Source: a virus. From it: a DNA stretch of 44,431 nt. Location: positions 1 to 44,431 of the IMG/VR virus record IMGVR_UViG_3300037549_000321. One strand, given 5' to 3'. A model generated the notes under the pieces. The model was not told where the DNA came from. It saw only the letters and a list, made by a program, of their open reading frames with translations, and searched no databases. Positions 23,901 through 31,305 of the stretch are shown here, piece by piece (within the stretch, counting starts at the first letter, position 1; every line of letters starts with the position of its first letter). The translations under genes were made by a program, and so were the position numbers.

Positions 23901-25128
23901 CGGGGCGCTGTGGGACAGCACGGAGCTGGACCTGGGCAGTCCGAATGTGAAGCAGTTCCGCGAGGTGGAGCTGGACCTGTGGGCGTATGGCGCTTACACG
24001 GTGACGGTGTACACCAATCTGCCTGGGGGGCAGATGGCGTCGCGGGTGGTCTCGAGCCAGGCGGCGACCGTGGGACGGACGAAGGTACACATCCCGCTGC
24101 CACAAGGCAACGTGCCGGACAACTACATCTTCGGGCACCTGGTGCGGGTGACCATCACCAGCTCGGGAGCGGCGGTGAAGCTGTTTGGGGCGCACATCGA
24201 CCAGCTGGCGATCGGCGTGTATGTGGAGAGCTACGAGGCGGGGCAGGGGTCGGTGTGGGACTCGCTGGCGAGCGATTTGGGAAGCCCGAGCGATAAGACT
24301 TTCGACGAGCTGCGGTTCGAGACGGACACGGACGGGGCGGCCTGGGTGACGGTCTACACGGATCTGCCGGGAGAGAGCTTCACGAGCAAAGGGCGATTTC
24401 CGCTGACGTGGGGGGCGACGTCGCGGCACTTTGCGACGGTGCCGCTGCCGGCAGGCGTGGAAGGGCGGAGCGTGCGCCTGGTGGTATCGAGCGCGGCGGG
24501 GTTCCGGCTCTACAAGGCACAGGTGCGGGCGGCGCAAGTGGGGCGGTACCTATGCGCGCAGACGCCGGCGGGCAACGACGCGCTGACCACGCTGGAGTTC
24601 GATTTCCGGAGCGAGCGCCGGAAGCTGTATCACAAACTCGAGATCGACCTGAGGGCGGACTTCCCGGTGAACCTGGTGGTGCTGACGGAGCAGAGCGGGC
24701 AACTGGCGCAGGTGTACACGAAGCTGCTGTCTACGCCGAGTGGGCGGGCGCCAGTGAGCGTGGTGTTGCCGCCGGGGATTCGCGGGCGGCTGCTGCGGGT
24801 GGCGCTGACGGGCGGCCCGGCGCGGGTGTACCACGTACGCGTGTGGACGCGGCCGGTGAATGAGCCGGCGGCGCAGTGGAAGTGGGAAGACTATCCGCTG
24901 GAGGAAAGCGACGTGCTGCCGAAGTGGGCGGACCTGCCACTGGAGGCGACGGCGCCAGGGTTCAGTTGGGCGGACCTGGGGGTGGAACCGACGAAGCCGG
25001 AGTGGGCATGGGCGCCGTTCCCAGTGACTCCCACGGAGCCGCAGTGGTGGTGGGCGAAGGTGCTGAGCGTGGAAGAGACGCCGGACACGTGGACCTGGGT
25101 GGACGTGCCATTCGAGGTGACGGGGTGA
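20926..25128 (+). CDS. Large tail protein with six tandem beta repeats and Trp-rich end
   Basis: A 1400-residue protein (GTG 20926, preceded by TTAGGGGG). Residues 1-560 are beta-rich with recurring short blade-like units (GPYFGRLIAWSTVGAVNRLF, VNVGMDGEEIVWCTMHTNVL) that resemble the propeller-like tail hub or stopper proteins of short-tailed phages. From about 639 to 1313 there are six diverged repeats of 105-130 residues, starting near 639, 742, 870, 981, 1096 and 1205; each begins with a V(Y/F).E(A/S)YEA...WDS.EL-type line and contains (T/S)(D/N)LPG. The final 86 residues are strikingly tryptophan-rich. It is probably the main tail/receptor-facing structural protein. Confidence 0.78.
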   Translation: MGYQRKELQILGGGFNLLPPGDKTPKTDYLLAQNWRVDRVGKLVSRYGYTPKFSFIGPGWAHSAAVYGGVDGLYFIGASGGLYLLAGAVVTSVSGGFDGNRLAMVPMNGRMWVMNRWQTGQFDPVARVYQPWSVIAAPPSGCVAAAGAADAGGPNGTGAAAYSFYVTFVTADLSMESNPSPVSVLAGGAVGGIDLASQDPILTGIPISGALHRNIYATGGTLGQAYLVATINDSTTTAVTFNDTDHAANPGSLELEAWSDLSATNNGVVMPTDNDPAPLGTGMVGPYFGRLIAWSTVGAVNRLFWTNPETPQYWPGAADPAVGNWVNVGMDGEEIVWCTMHTNVLVIYKERSIWRLVGDPDTGYLEQLSDGMGLVNAYAVASAGAVDYFVGPNGLYRNNLDSIQDISGGIRPLFDSRLTNSGPMTPPGQILPGSSFLTNSVDCYHVALGYALGKLYVAFQEVPMTWGTTSTGPMLVYHEADQRWMYHRNGLATIGFQGFLFDGVEMVGLTGNGQNMTAGWNVDDFGGRWAQDGTADWSQAIECVYQSHYEDAGLQDNQKCWLEVVVDIELAGDTALVYAGYDNGTVALAQVGAGITGSGRQSVSLPLGTDGTLARNISVAVYCLANHPVTVHNVYLYYYEEARLAVAASTLPTDLGSAKVKQCKELQLDINPSGGAVGVNVYSDLPGNQLAVRQTPTVATAAGRAVWKYPFPVTEGFLWRLALTATGGPFRLYSARLLMRTVGVYVEAYEAAGGFVWDSMELSFESGITHITKAFQIALAALPIKRFREISLTIDTFNAAVTVTFLTDLPGNAQAGRWGTTINTGTAGRRFVRLPLPAGTAAPIEGRLCRLQLSGTSKFVLYEASVETLAVGVYIEAYEAANGAVYDSREMDFGTPAMKEAREIELDLEMVGPGVVQAAVLSDFSPTYTGTATPAGRQKVMIPLTVNAALDQFVEGRMLRLILSGSVAFRLYGARIRVRPFGQYLTGYETQAGALWDSTELDLGSPNVKQFREVELDLWAYGAYTVTVYTNLPGGQMASRVVSSQAATVGRTKVHIPLPQGNVPDNYIFGHLVRVTITSSGAAVKLFGAHIDQLAIGVYVESYEAGQGSVWDSLASDLGSPSDKTFDELRFETDTDGAAWVTVYTDLPGESFTSKGRFPLTWGATSRHFATVPLPAGVEGRSVRLVVSSAAGFRLYKAQVRAAQVGRYLCAQTPAGNDALTTLEFDFRSERRKLYHKLEIDLRADFPVNLVVLTEQSGQLAQVYTKLLSTPSGRAPVSVVLPPGIRGRLLRVALTGGPARVYHVRVWTRPVNEPAAQWKWEDYPLEESDVLPKWADLPLEATAPGFSWADLGVEPTKPEWAWAPFPVTPTEPQWWWAKVLSVEETPDTWTWVDVPFEVTG

Positions 25129-25337
25129 GGGCGGTGCGATTGGGGGTGTTGGGCCTGGTGCTGGCGGCGGGGACGGGCGCGCGGCCGGACTGCCGCGACC
25201 TGGTGAAGCGGTGGAACCTATTCGCCGAGGATGCCAACCGTTATGTGAAGGGATTGGATGGCGGCATTGTGGATGCGCCGTTAAGGGCGCGGCTGCCGGC
25301 GGAATGGGCGGCGGTGATTCGCTGTGAGTGCTGGTAG
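25125..25337 (+). CDS. Small secreted or anchored protein
   Basis: A 70-residue protein; GTG 25125 overlaps the previous stop. Residues 1-20 (RAVRLGVLGLVLAAGTGA region) look like a signal peptide or membrane anchor, followed by PDCRDLVKRWNLFAEDANRY and an end with VIRCECW. A small exported protein in a phage tail operon could belong to lysis or cell-surface modification, but no lipobox or known motif is present. Unknown function. Confidence 0.55.
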   Translation: MRAVRLGVLGLVLAAGTGARPDCRDLVKRWNLFAEDANRYVKGLDGGIVDAPLRARLPAEWAAVIRCECW

Positions 25338-25826
25338 ATGAGGACCACGGGGCCTAAGCTGCCGGCGATCGCGGCGACGGATTTGCAGACGGTGGTGGCG
25401 GCGGTGAACGACCGGCTGCGGCGAATCGAGACGCTGACGACGGCGCCGGCGGCCGCCGCGACGTCGGGGGGCGCGAGCGCGGCGGCCGCGGCGGGGACGA
25501 GCGGGACGGGGCAACTGATTCTGTATAAGCCGGGGATCCTGGGGATACAGAGTTCGGCGACGCCCTTGGTATCGCTGCCGGCGGACCAGACGCCTACGGC
25601 CTTGGTGGTGATGCTGGGGCGAGCGCCGGTGGGTGGGCCTCTGACGGTCGCAGTGACGGCGGGGGGGAGTGCGGTGGGCGGCGTGACTCTGCCGGAGGGC
25701 GCGACTACGGGGACGGTGGGCGCGGGGCTGAGTAAGATTCCGGCGAACTCGATTGTGGTGGTGGCGATCACGGAAGTGGGGCTGACGTTTCCGGGGGCGG
25801 ATTTGACGGTGATGGTGAGGTTCTAG
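25338..25826 (+). CDS. Hypothetical virion-associated protein
   Basis: A 162-residue protein starting directly after the upstream stop. Residues 8-35 are a helix (ATDLQTVVAAVNDRLRRIET), then an Ala/Ser/Gly-rich linker (37-57) and a beta domain (TALVVMLGRAPVGGPLTVAV, NSIVVVAITEVGLTF). A trimerising helix followed by a beta head would suit a small fibre tip or connector. No family recognised. Confidence 0.62.
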   Translation: MRTTGPKLPAIAATDLQTVVAAVNDRLRRIETLTTAPAAAATSGGASAAAAAGTSGTGQLILYKPGILGIQSSATPLVSLPADQTPTALVVMLGRAPVGGPLTVAVTAGGSAVGGVTLPEGATTGTVGAGLSKIPANSIVVVAITEVGLTFPGADLTVMVRF

Positions 25827-25833
25827 AATGCTG

Positions 25834-25898
25834 TTCAACGCAGAGACGCAGAGAACGCAGAGATAAGCGCAGAGAAGCAAGAGGCGGAGAGACAGCAG
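25834..25898. repeat. GCAGAG-type spacer repeat, copy 6
   Basis: TTCAACGCAGAGACGCAGAG, then AACGCAGAGATAAGCGCAGA and GAAGCAAGAGGCGGAGAGAC. It fills the 73-base gap and ends in GGCGGAGAGACAGCA directly before GTG 25900, supplying its ribosome-binding site. Very similar to copy 5. Confidence 0.88.
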
Positions 25899-25899
25899 A

Positions 25900-28647
25900 G
25901 TGGAACAGATCTACAAGCTGCAACCGGACCGGACGATGCACTTGCAGGGGTTCGACGGGTATGGGTGTACGGCGGCTTTGTGGGGGGCGTCGGGCGACGG
26001 GTTCACGGTGTCTGGGGTGTGGGGGCAGCAGGACGATTTTGTGGTGCTGGTGCTGTGGGACGCGGATTGCTTCTTTGAGCATCCACGGTTCAAGTATTTG
26101 CCGGACTTCGATTTCTCTGGGATCACGCTAAGTTACACGGAGACGCGGCCGGGGTGCGTGCCGATGGATTCGACGTTGTACCCGTGGATCGACTGGGCGT
26201 ACTTGAATATTCTGGGGGCCGATGGAGTGGAGCGCCAGGTCCGGCTGCTGGACTATGCGGCCGCGGTGGGTGGATATACGGACGCCACGGTGCAGTTTGA
26301 GCTGCAGGGGACGCCGACGACGGGCGACTACATTGAGCTGGCCTGGCTGGATCAACATTTCAATTACCAGTTGGTGGGGACGGACACGCTGGAGACGGCG
26401 CTTGGATTCCTGGCGGCGACGATCATGGCGAATCAAGCGAGAGGATCGGTGAGCGCGGTGGCCAGCGGGACGATGATCGTGCTGACCTACGACAATGCGC
26501 CGGGAGCGAATGGCAACCGGATCGGCGTCTATGGGACGGTCCACGGCGCGGGGACGGAAGGGTGGACGCCGGCGGCGAGCAGTTTTGGCGGCGGGGTATC
26601 GCCGGGGCAGTGGACGATTACGCTGCCTTTTGACAGCTTGGTGGATACGGCCGGCGCGGCGGTGCCGACGACGATTCAGAAGATGTGGTTGACTCTGGCG
26701 CCAGAGATACAGGGCGGCGGCGGTTTTGCGCGCAGCGAGTTTGCGTTCGTGGTGACGGACTGGACAGTGACGGACGCCAATGGGACGCGGGCACTACAGG
26801 TGGCGGGGCCGGGGTCGGTGCGGATGGAGGACTACGACCGCTGGGTGGGGCGGAGCGGATTCTGGGAGGCGGCGCCGGCGAACTGGTGGAGTCAGGGATC
26901 GGCCATCCGGGCGGCGGCGGCCGGGGCGAAGTTGACGATTGAGACGCACTGCCAGAGCGTCCACGACATCTACGTGGGGACGTTGCTGGACGTGAATTGC
27001 GGGATTGTGTCGGCGAGCCTGGACGGCGGGGCGGCGGTGACGTTGGACTGCTACGGGAGCGGGATTGTGACGCGGCGGCTGTTGTTCGCGGGCGTGGCGG
27101 CGGGGGCGCACTCGGTTGGGATCACCTTGACGGGTAATAAGAACGCGAGCAGCGGAGGGTGGTATTTCTACTTCGATTTCCTGGAGTGCGCGGTGCGGAG
27201 CGACGTGCCGGACGCGGCGGTGGTGATGAGCGACGTTTCGGCGGCCATCGACTACGACACGGATCACGGCTACAAGCTGAGTCCGCAGCGGCTGATGAAT
27301 CTGTTCGACAAGCTGGGATTCGCCGGGCCGATGAACGAATACGTGGGGGTGTTCTGGTGGCCACAGCGGACGCTCTACGGGAGCACGTACGCGGCGGGCA
27401 CGATTGTGTTTGGTGGGCAGCCGGAGTTCGGGAAGGTCACCTCGATCACGCTGGCCGAGACGGCCATCACGCATCTAAATCTGATTGGCGACACGGCGGC
27501 GAGCATTGCGACGTGTTTCGCTCTGCTGGTGAACCAGGGATCGACGGCGGTCTGGGCAGAGGCCAACGGCGCCGTGTTGACGTTGACGGCGCGGGCTTGG
27601 GGGCCGAACTACGAGTTGGCGCTGGCGTGCGCGACGAACAGCACCCAGTTCAACGCGGCGGTGACGCCGTTGACGGGGGGCGTCCCCGGCACGTGGGGTG
27701 TGGATCCGGCGGCGAACGTCATCATGAACCGGGCGGCGATAGACTGGCACGTGGATTTCTATGCGGAGGTGGCGAAGCGGGGGATGGCGGTTACGTCGTC
27801 GCTTTCGATGGAACTGGTGAATCCGCCGGGCGCGTGGGCGGCACTGTTTGGGGACGGGACGGCGGTGACGACGGCGACGGGATTCGGGACGCTGAATAGC
27901 ACGCAGTGCGCGCCTGGGATGGCGGCTTTCTTGGCGTACCAGACGGCGGCATTCCAGATATTGGCGGAGTTGCAGGCCGCGGCGGGGTTGACGCCGAGCC
28001 TGCAATTCGGCGAGTTTCTGTGGTGGTACTTTGCGGGGCCTGGCACATCGGGAATGGCCTATTATGACGCCGAAACGGTGGCGGCGGCAACGCTCGAGCT
28101 GGGGCGGCCGCTGGCGGCGTTTCTGACACCGAATGACGACCCTGGGGTGAACGGGTACGCGGATGCGCAGTTTCTGCGGGCGCGGCTGCGGGACCATGCG
28201 CAAGCGATCCGGGCAGCGGTGCAGGTGGCATTTCCGGGGACGGTGTTTGAGGCGCTGTACCCCTACGACGTGAACTATCCGCGGGTGTATGGGCCGAATA
28301 AGCTGGGCGGGCGATTGAATCACTACGTGAACACGCCGCCGGAGTGGATGAACCCGGGGGCGGGGTTTCTGGAGGGGATGAAGACGGAGGCTCTGGACTT
28401 TGCGAGTGGGACGCGGAGCCTGGACCTGTGCGCGGAGGCGATCCGGCTGGCGGTGGGGTGGGGGTGGCCAGTGGCGCGGGTGGGGTACCTGGTGGCGCTG
28501 TTCAATGGCGGATGCCCGTGGCAGTACGACCTGGCGCTGGGGCGGACGGCGCAGGTTCCGGCGGTGATTCTGTGGGCTTTGGACCACGTGTGTTTGTTCG
28601 GCTGGGCGCCGTGGGAGGAATTGGCGCCTGGTGTCGAATCAATGTAG
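25900..28647 (+). CDS. Large tail protein with possible TIM-barrel region
   Basis: A 915-residue protein (GTG 25900). Residues 1-310 are beta domains with many Trp/Tyr (GYGCTAALWGASGDGFTVSG). Residues 315-440 look like a carbohydrate-binding-type jelly roll (GIVSASLDGGAAVTLDCYGS, AGAHSVGITLTGNK). From about 455 on, WHVDFYAEVAKRGMAVTSSL, LQFGEFLWWYFAG, a D-A-E motif, AAFLTPNDD and VFEALYPYDVNYPRVYG alternate strands and helices like a glycoside-hydrolase-type TIM barrel. I recall TIM-barrel tail proteins in some phage tails; here it may be a structural barrel or a surface-glycan hydrolase. Catalytic acids cannot be assigned with confidence (Glu in QFGEF is a candidate). Confidence 0.65.
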   Translation: MEQIYKLQPDRTMHLQGFDGYGCTAALWGASGDGFTVSGVWGQQDDFVVLVLWDADCFFEHPRFKYLPDFDFSGITLSYTETRPGCVPMDSTLYPWIDWAYLNILGADGVERQVRLLDYAAAVGGYTDATVQFELQGTPTTGDYIELAWLDQHFNYQLVGTDTLETALGFLAATIMANQARGSVSAVASGTMIVLTYDNAPGANGNRIGVYGTVHGAGTEGWTPAASSFGGGVSPGQWTITLPFDSLVDTAGAAVPTTIQKMWLTLAPEIQGGGGFARSEFAFVVTDWTVTDANGTRALQVAGPGSVRMEDYDRWVGRSGFWEAAPANWWSQGSAIRAAAAGAKLTIETHCQSVHDIYVGTLLDVNCGIVSASLDGGAAVTLDCYGSGIVTRRLLFAGVAAGAHSVGITLTGNKNASSGGWYFYFDFLECAVRSDVPDAAVVMSDVSAAIDYDTDHGYKLSPQRLMNLFDKLGFAGPMNEYVGVFWWPQRTLYGSTYAAGTIVFGGQPEFGKVTSITLAETAITHLNLIGDTAASIATCFALLVNQGSTAVWAEANGAVLTLTARAWGPNYELALACATNSTQFNAAVTPLTGGVPGTWGVDPAANVIMNRAAIDWHVDFYAEVAKRGMAVTSSLSMELVNPPGAWAALFGDGTAVTTATGFGTLNSTQCAPGMAAFLAYQTAAFQILAELQAAAGLTPSLQFGEFLWWYFAGPGTSGMAYYDAETVAAATLELGRPLAAFLTPNDDPGVNGYADAQFLRARLRDHAQAIRAAVQVAFPGTVFEALYPYDVNYPRVYGPNKLGGRLNHYVNTPPEWMNPGAGFLEGMKTEALDFASGTRSLDLCAEAIRLAVGWGWPVARVGYLVALFNGGCPWQYDLALGRTAQVPAVILWALDHVCLFGWAPWEELAPGVESM

Positions 28648-28774
28648 CAGGGCCCGGCATGGTGGCGCGGGAGAGCCGTGCACAGTGCTTTTCGATCGGT
28701 TCAGCACGCATGAAACACCGGGTCTTGCAATGACGGGTTGTTGGCGAATAAGGAAGTGGAGACGAAAACCAACC
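28648..28774. other. Gap without a gene
   Basis: A 127-base spacer, long for this operon. I see no convincing gene, terminator or family repeat; there is a short GC-rich inverted stretch near the start (GGGCCCGG). The following ATG 28775 lacks a close ribosome-binding site, with GGAAGTGGAGACG located about 10-20 bases upstream. Confidence 0.4.
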
Positions 28775-29023
28775 ATGCCATCTTTAAACGATGCAATCAC
28801 CGCGGTAGAGCAGGGCCTGACGGCCTATAGCACCGCATCCACACAGACCAGCAACGACCAGGCCGCGGCCAGCGCGCTGCAGGCGAAGTTGGACGGGGCA
28901 ACGGCGCAAGTGTCCACCGATCAGCAGGCCCAGGCGGCCGTGGCGGTTACGCTGAATGCCGCCCTGGATTCGCTGAGCGCCTCGGCACTGGCAGCCAAGA
29001 TACCGGCGCCGCCGGTGGCGTGA
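28775..29023 (+). CDS. Small coiled-coil protein
   Basis: An 82-residue, alanine- and glutamine-rich, all-helical protein (AITAVEQGLTAYSTASTQTS, then ALQAKLDGATAQVSTDQQAQ) with a proline-rich end. It looks like a coiled-coil virion or assembly protein. The open frame extends upstream to 28631, but the preceding codons cover the spacer; ATG 28775 gives the coherent protein. Its stop overlaps the following GTG. Confidence 0.6.
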   Translation: MPSLNDAITAVEQGLTAYSTASTQTSNDQAAASALQAKLDGATAQVSTDQQAQAAVAVTLNAALDSLSASALAAKIPAPPVA

Positions 29024-29892
29024 AGCCGCAACTGGAATTGATCGATCCGTTCCCGAACTGGGCCTGGCCGCAAGTCTGGGCCTGGCTGGAACCCATAGCG
29101 CACCTGGTGGGGGACGACTTCAGTCCGAAGACAATCGAGCAGTATGTCGAATACTCCATTAGGGCCTCGGAGCGAGGCCGGGTGATGGGTATAGGGGACG
29201 GGGGCAAACTATGTGGCGCGGTGATGTTCGAGCGGGCCAGTCCGGTGATGGCCATCATGCACGTGCTGTTCGCGCCGTGGTACCGGGGATCGAAGCGCAA
29301 GTGCGAGGCGTCGCGGTTGGCCTGCGGGCGGCTGTTCGAGACGACGGAGACGCTGAAGATTCTGGGGCTGGTGCCGGCGGACAATCGGGCGGCGATTGCG
29401 CTTGCCGTGCGCGGAGGCGCCCAAGTGGAAGGGGTACTGCGGAGCCACTCGGTGCGCGGGGGCAAGGCCATCGACGTGGTGGCGGTGGGGATAACGAAAG
29501 AGGAGTTCGCACATGGGATTGAACTTCGGCGGACAGAGCGCGCAGCAGTCGGCCAGCACGTCGGGCACGAGCAACTCGACGAGCACGCCTACGTACACGA
29601 GCGACCAGTCGGGGTTGCAGACTATGTTGAGCAGCCTCTTCAAGACGCTGATGCCGGCGGCGACGTCGGGGAGCATCTCGCCGAATGTGCAGGCGATGCA
29701 AACGGCGGGAGCGGACCAGATCAACAAGACCTCGGCGGGGCTGGGGGACCGCATGCAGAAGTTCCTGGCACAGCGCGGATTCGGGTCCAGCGGGACATCG
29801 GGAAAAGTGGCGCTGCAGGGCGAGTTGGGCAGGGAAAGCGCGCTGGGGGCAAACGCCAGCGCGGCAAGCGGGTTACAGCTCCAACAAAATAG
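29020..29892 (+). CDS. GNAT acetyltransferase-like protein with overlapping tail
   Basis: Residues 1-165 look like a small acetyltransferase of the GNAT type found in tail/assembly regions of phages: a beta pair with GKLCGAVMFERASPVMAIMH, VLFAPWYRGSKRKCEASRLA (the acetyl-CoA-binding-like turn and helix) and ILGLVPADNRAAIALAVRGG (the N-x-x-A-x-x-hxxxxGF-like motif). Beyond residue 165 the frame continues for 125 codons entirely inside the next gene and has shadow-like composition (Gly, Asp, Arg, Gln). So the functional protein is probably about 165-170 residues and its stop has been lost, or the overlap is genuine. GTG 29020 overlaps the upstream stop. Confidence 0.6.
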   Translation: MKPQLELIDPFPNWAWPQVWAWLEPIAHLVGDDFSPKTIEQYVEYSIRASERGRVMGIGDGGKLCGAVMFERASPVMAIMHVLFAPWYRGSKRKCEASRLACGRLFETTETLKILGLVPADNRAAIALAVRGGAQVEGVLRSHSVRGGKAIDVVAVGITKEEFAHGIELRRTERAAVGQHVGHEQLDEHAYVHERPVGVADYVEQPLQDADAGGDVGEHLAECAGDANGGSGPDQQDLGGAGGPHAEVPGTARIRVQRDIGKSGAAGRVGQGKRAGGKRQRGKRVTAPTK

Positions 29893-30031
29893 CACGATGC
29901 TGGCGGACGCTCTGGCAATGGCCTATGCCAATCCGGGCGCGGTGAAGAGCGGGACGGACAGCGGGACGTCGAGCGGGACTAGCAGTGGAAGCAACTGGGG
30001 GGCGAGCGCGGCAGCGGCGTTCGGATTCTGA
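29513..30031 (+). CDS. Putative internal virion/assembly protein
   Basis: A 172-residue protein (ATG 29513 with GAGGAG seven bases upstream). It is Ser/Thr/Gly/Gln-rich at both ends with a helical middle (QTMLSSLFKTLMPAATSGSI, LGDRMQKFLAQRGFGSSGTS). Such low-complexity helical proteins before a giant internal protein are often ejected internal virion proteins. It overlaps the acetyltransferase-like frame by 380 bases and couples to the next gene through TGATG. Confidence 0.68.
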   Translation: MGLNFGGQSAQQSASTSGTSNSTSTPTYTSDQSGLQTMLSSLFKTLMPAATSGSISPNVQAMQTAGADQINKTSAGLGDRMQKFLAQRGFGSSGTSGKVALQGELGRESALGANASAASGLQLQQNSTMLADALAMAYANPGAVKSGTDSGTSSGTSSGSNWGASAAAAFGF

Positions 30032-31299
30032 TGGGCGGCTTTCATATGGGATTTGGCGGGAGCCCCTCGGCGGCGGGGGCGGTGCTCGACAACATCCGGT
30101 CGACCATCGCGCAGCGAGCTCAGTTACAGCAGCAACAGCAGCAGCAGGGGCTGAAGGACCAGTTCGAAACGGAGCTGAAGCTGCGCAAGGACGGCTACAC
30201 GCCGTACATGCAGCGGGGCGCTACTGAATCGAGCGGCCTGGTGCATCGCGATCCGCAACCAGGCGTGGACCCGAGCCAGGTCATCACAGATCATTTCGGC
30301 CGCCAGTGGGTAGCGCCGGCGCCGAAGGCGGACGCGACCCCGCAGCAGGCGTATACGGACCTGGCGGGAGCGTTGGACAAGGGCGGCCAGACGGTGCAGG
30401 GTGGGACCATCTACGCTCCCGGGGGCGCGCAACAGGAGCAGCAGGCGCAGGCCAGCCTGATAGGGGCGCATGTGCCGGTACCGGACGCGGGCCGAGTGCT
30501 GACGCCTCCGGGCAGCCAGCAGAGCGTATACATGCCGACTGGCGAGGAGAAGGCAGCGGCGAGCCTGCGCGAGAAACTGGCGGCGACCGCGGCGACGCCG
30601 GGCACTCCCCACGTGGATACGGAGCACTTTTCACAACCGGTGATTATCGATCCGAAGAGCGGGAAGGCTACGGCGATCGCGCTGCCGCCGGAGGTGACGC
30701 ATTACGGGCCGGCGGACAAGGGGGACAAGTACTCCTACCACCCGATCACGGACGACGGGGGGAAGGTGACCGTGCTGCGCACCGGCGACGCAGGCTCCCA
30801 GATCTGGAACGGGAAGGAGTGGGCGGCGGCGCCTGCCGGCGCGGCCATCGGCGCCAGGCGGAAGGATCCGGATGAGGCGGGGGCCGCGCGGGTGGACCGG
30901 GCGGAGGCGAAGAAGCAAGCGGGGGTGGACGCCGCGCAGAAGCAGATCGACGTGTACCAGAAGCAGGAAGAAGAACAGCACGCGCTGCGCACGGCGTACG
31001 GGCAGGCCTCGGCGGTGGCGGACGGACAGCCGGTGATCGACCCGAAGACGCACCAGACGGTGGCGATGAATGCGGCGCGCCGGACCTACTACAAGCAGCA
31101 GTACGAGGCGGCGACGGCGCAGGTGGGGCGGCTGCAGGAGACGCAGAAGAAGGTGCTGGGGCGATTCGGCGGCGGGGATGCGGGTGGGGCGGCGGCGGCT
31201 TCGGCGCCGGATCCACGGAAGAGTTACGTGCAGGGCGAGACGTACGGCGGGAAGAAGTATCTGGGCGGGGATCCGAACGCGCCGCAGAGCTGGCAGTAG
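30031..31299 (+). CDS. Putative internal virion protein
   Basis: A 422-residue protein. A glycine-rich start and a poly-glutamine helix (residues 30-40) are followed by a beta-turn-rich central part (PVIIDPKSGKATAIALPPEV, DGGKVTVLRTGDAGSQIWNG) and long charged helices from 280 to 370 (RVDRAEAKKQAGVDAAQKQI, then DVYQKQEEEQHALRTAYG). It ends in a Gly/Lys-rich tail. Placement just before the giant polyvalent gene suggests an internal protein ejected with DNA. ATG 30031 overlaps the upstream stop; ATG 30046 is an alternative. Confidence 0.65.
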   Translation: MGGFHMGFGGSPSAAGAVLDNIRSTIAQRAQLQQQQQQQGLKDQFETELKLRKDGYTPYMQRGATESSGLVHRDPQPGVDPSQVITDHFGRQWVAPAPKADATPQQAYTDLAGALDKGGQTVQGGTIYAPGGAQQEQQAQASLIGAHVPVPDAGRVLTPPGSQQSVYMPTGEEKAAASLREKLAATAATPGTPHVDTEHFSQPVIIDPKSGKATAIALPPEVTHYGPADKGDKYSYHPITDDGGKVTVLRTGDAGSQIWNGKEWAAAPAGAAIGARRKDPDEAGAARVDRAEAKKQAGVDAAQKQIDVYQKQEEEQHALRTAYGQASAVADGQPVIDPKTHQTVAMNAARRTYYKQQYEAATAQVGRLQETQKKVLGRFGGGDAGGAAAASAPDPRKSYVQGETYGGKKYLGGDPNAPQSWQ

Positions 31300-31305
31300 G
31301 TTCCC

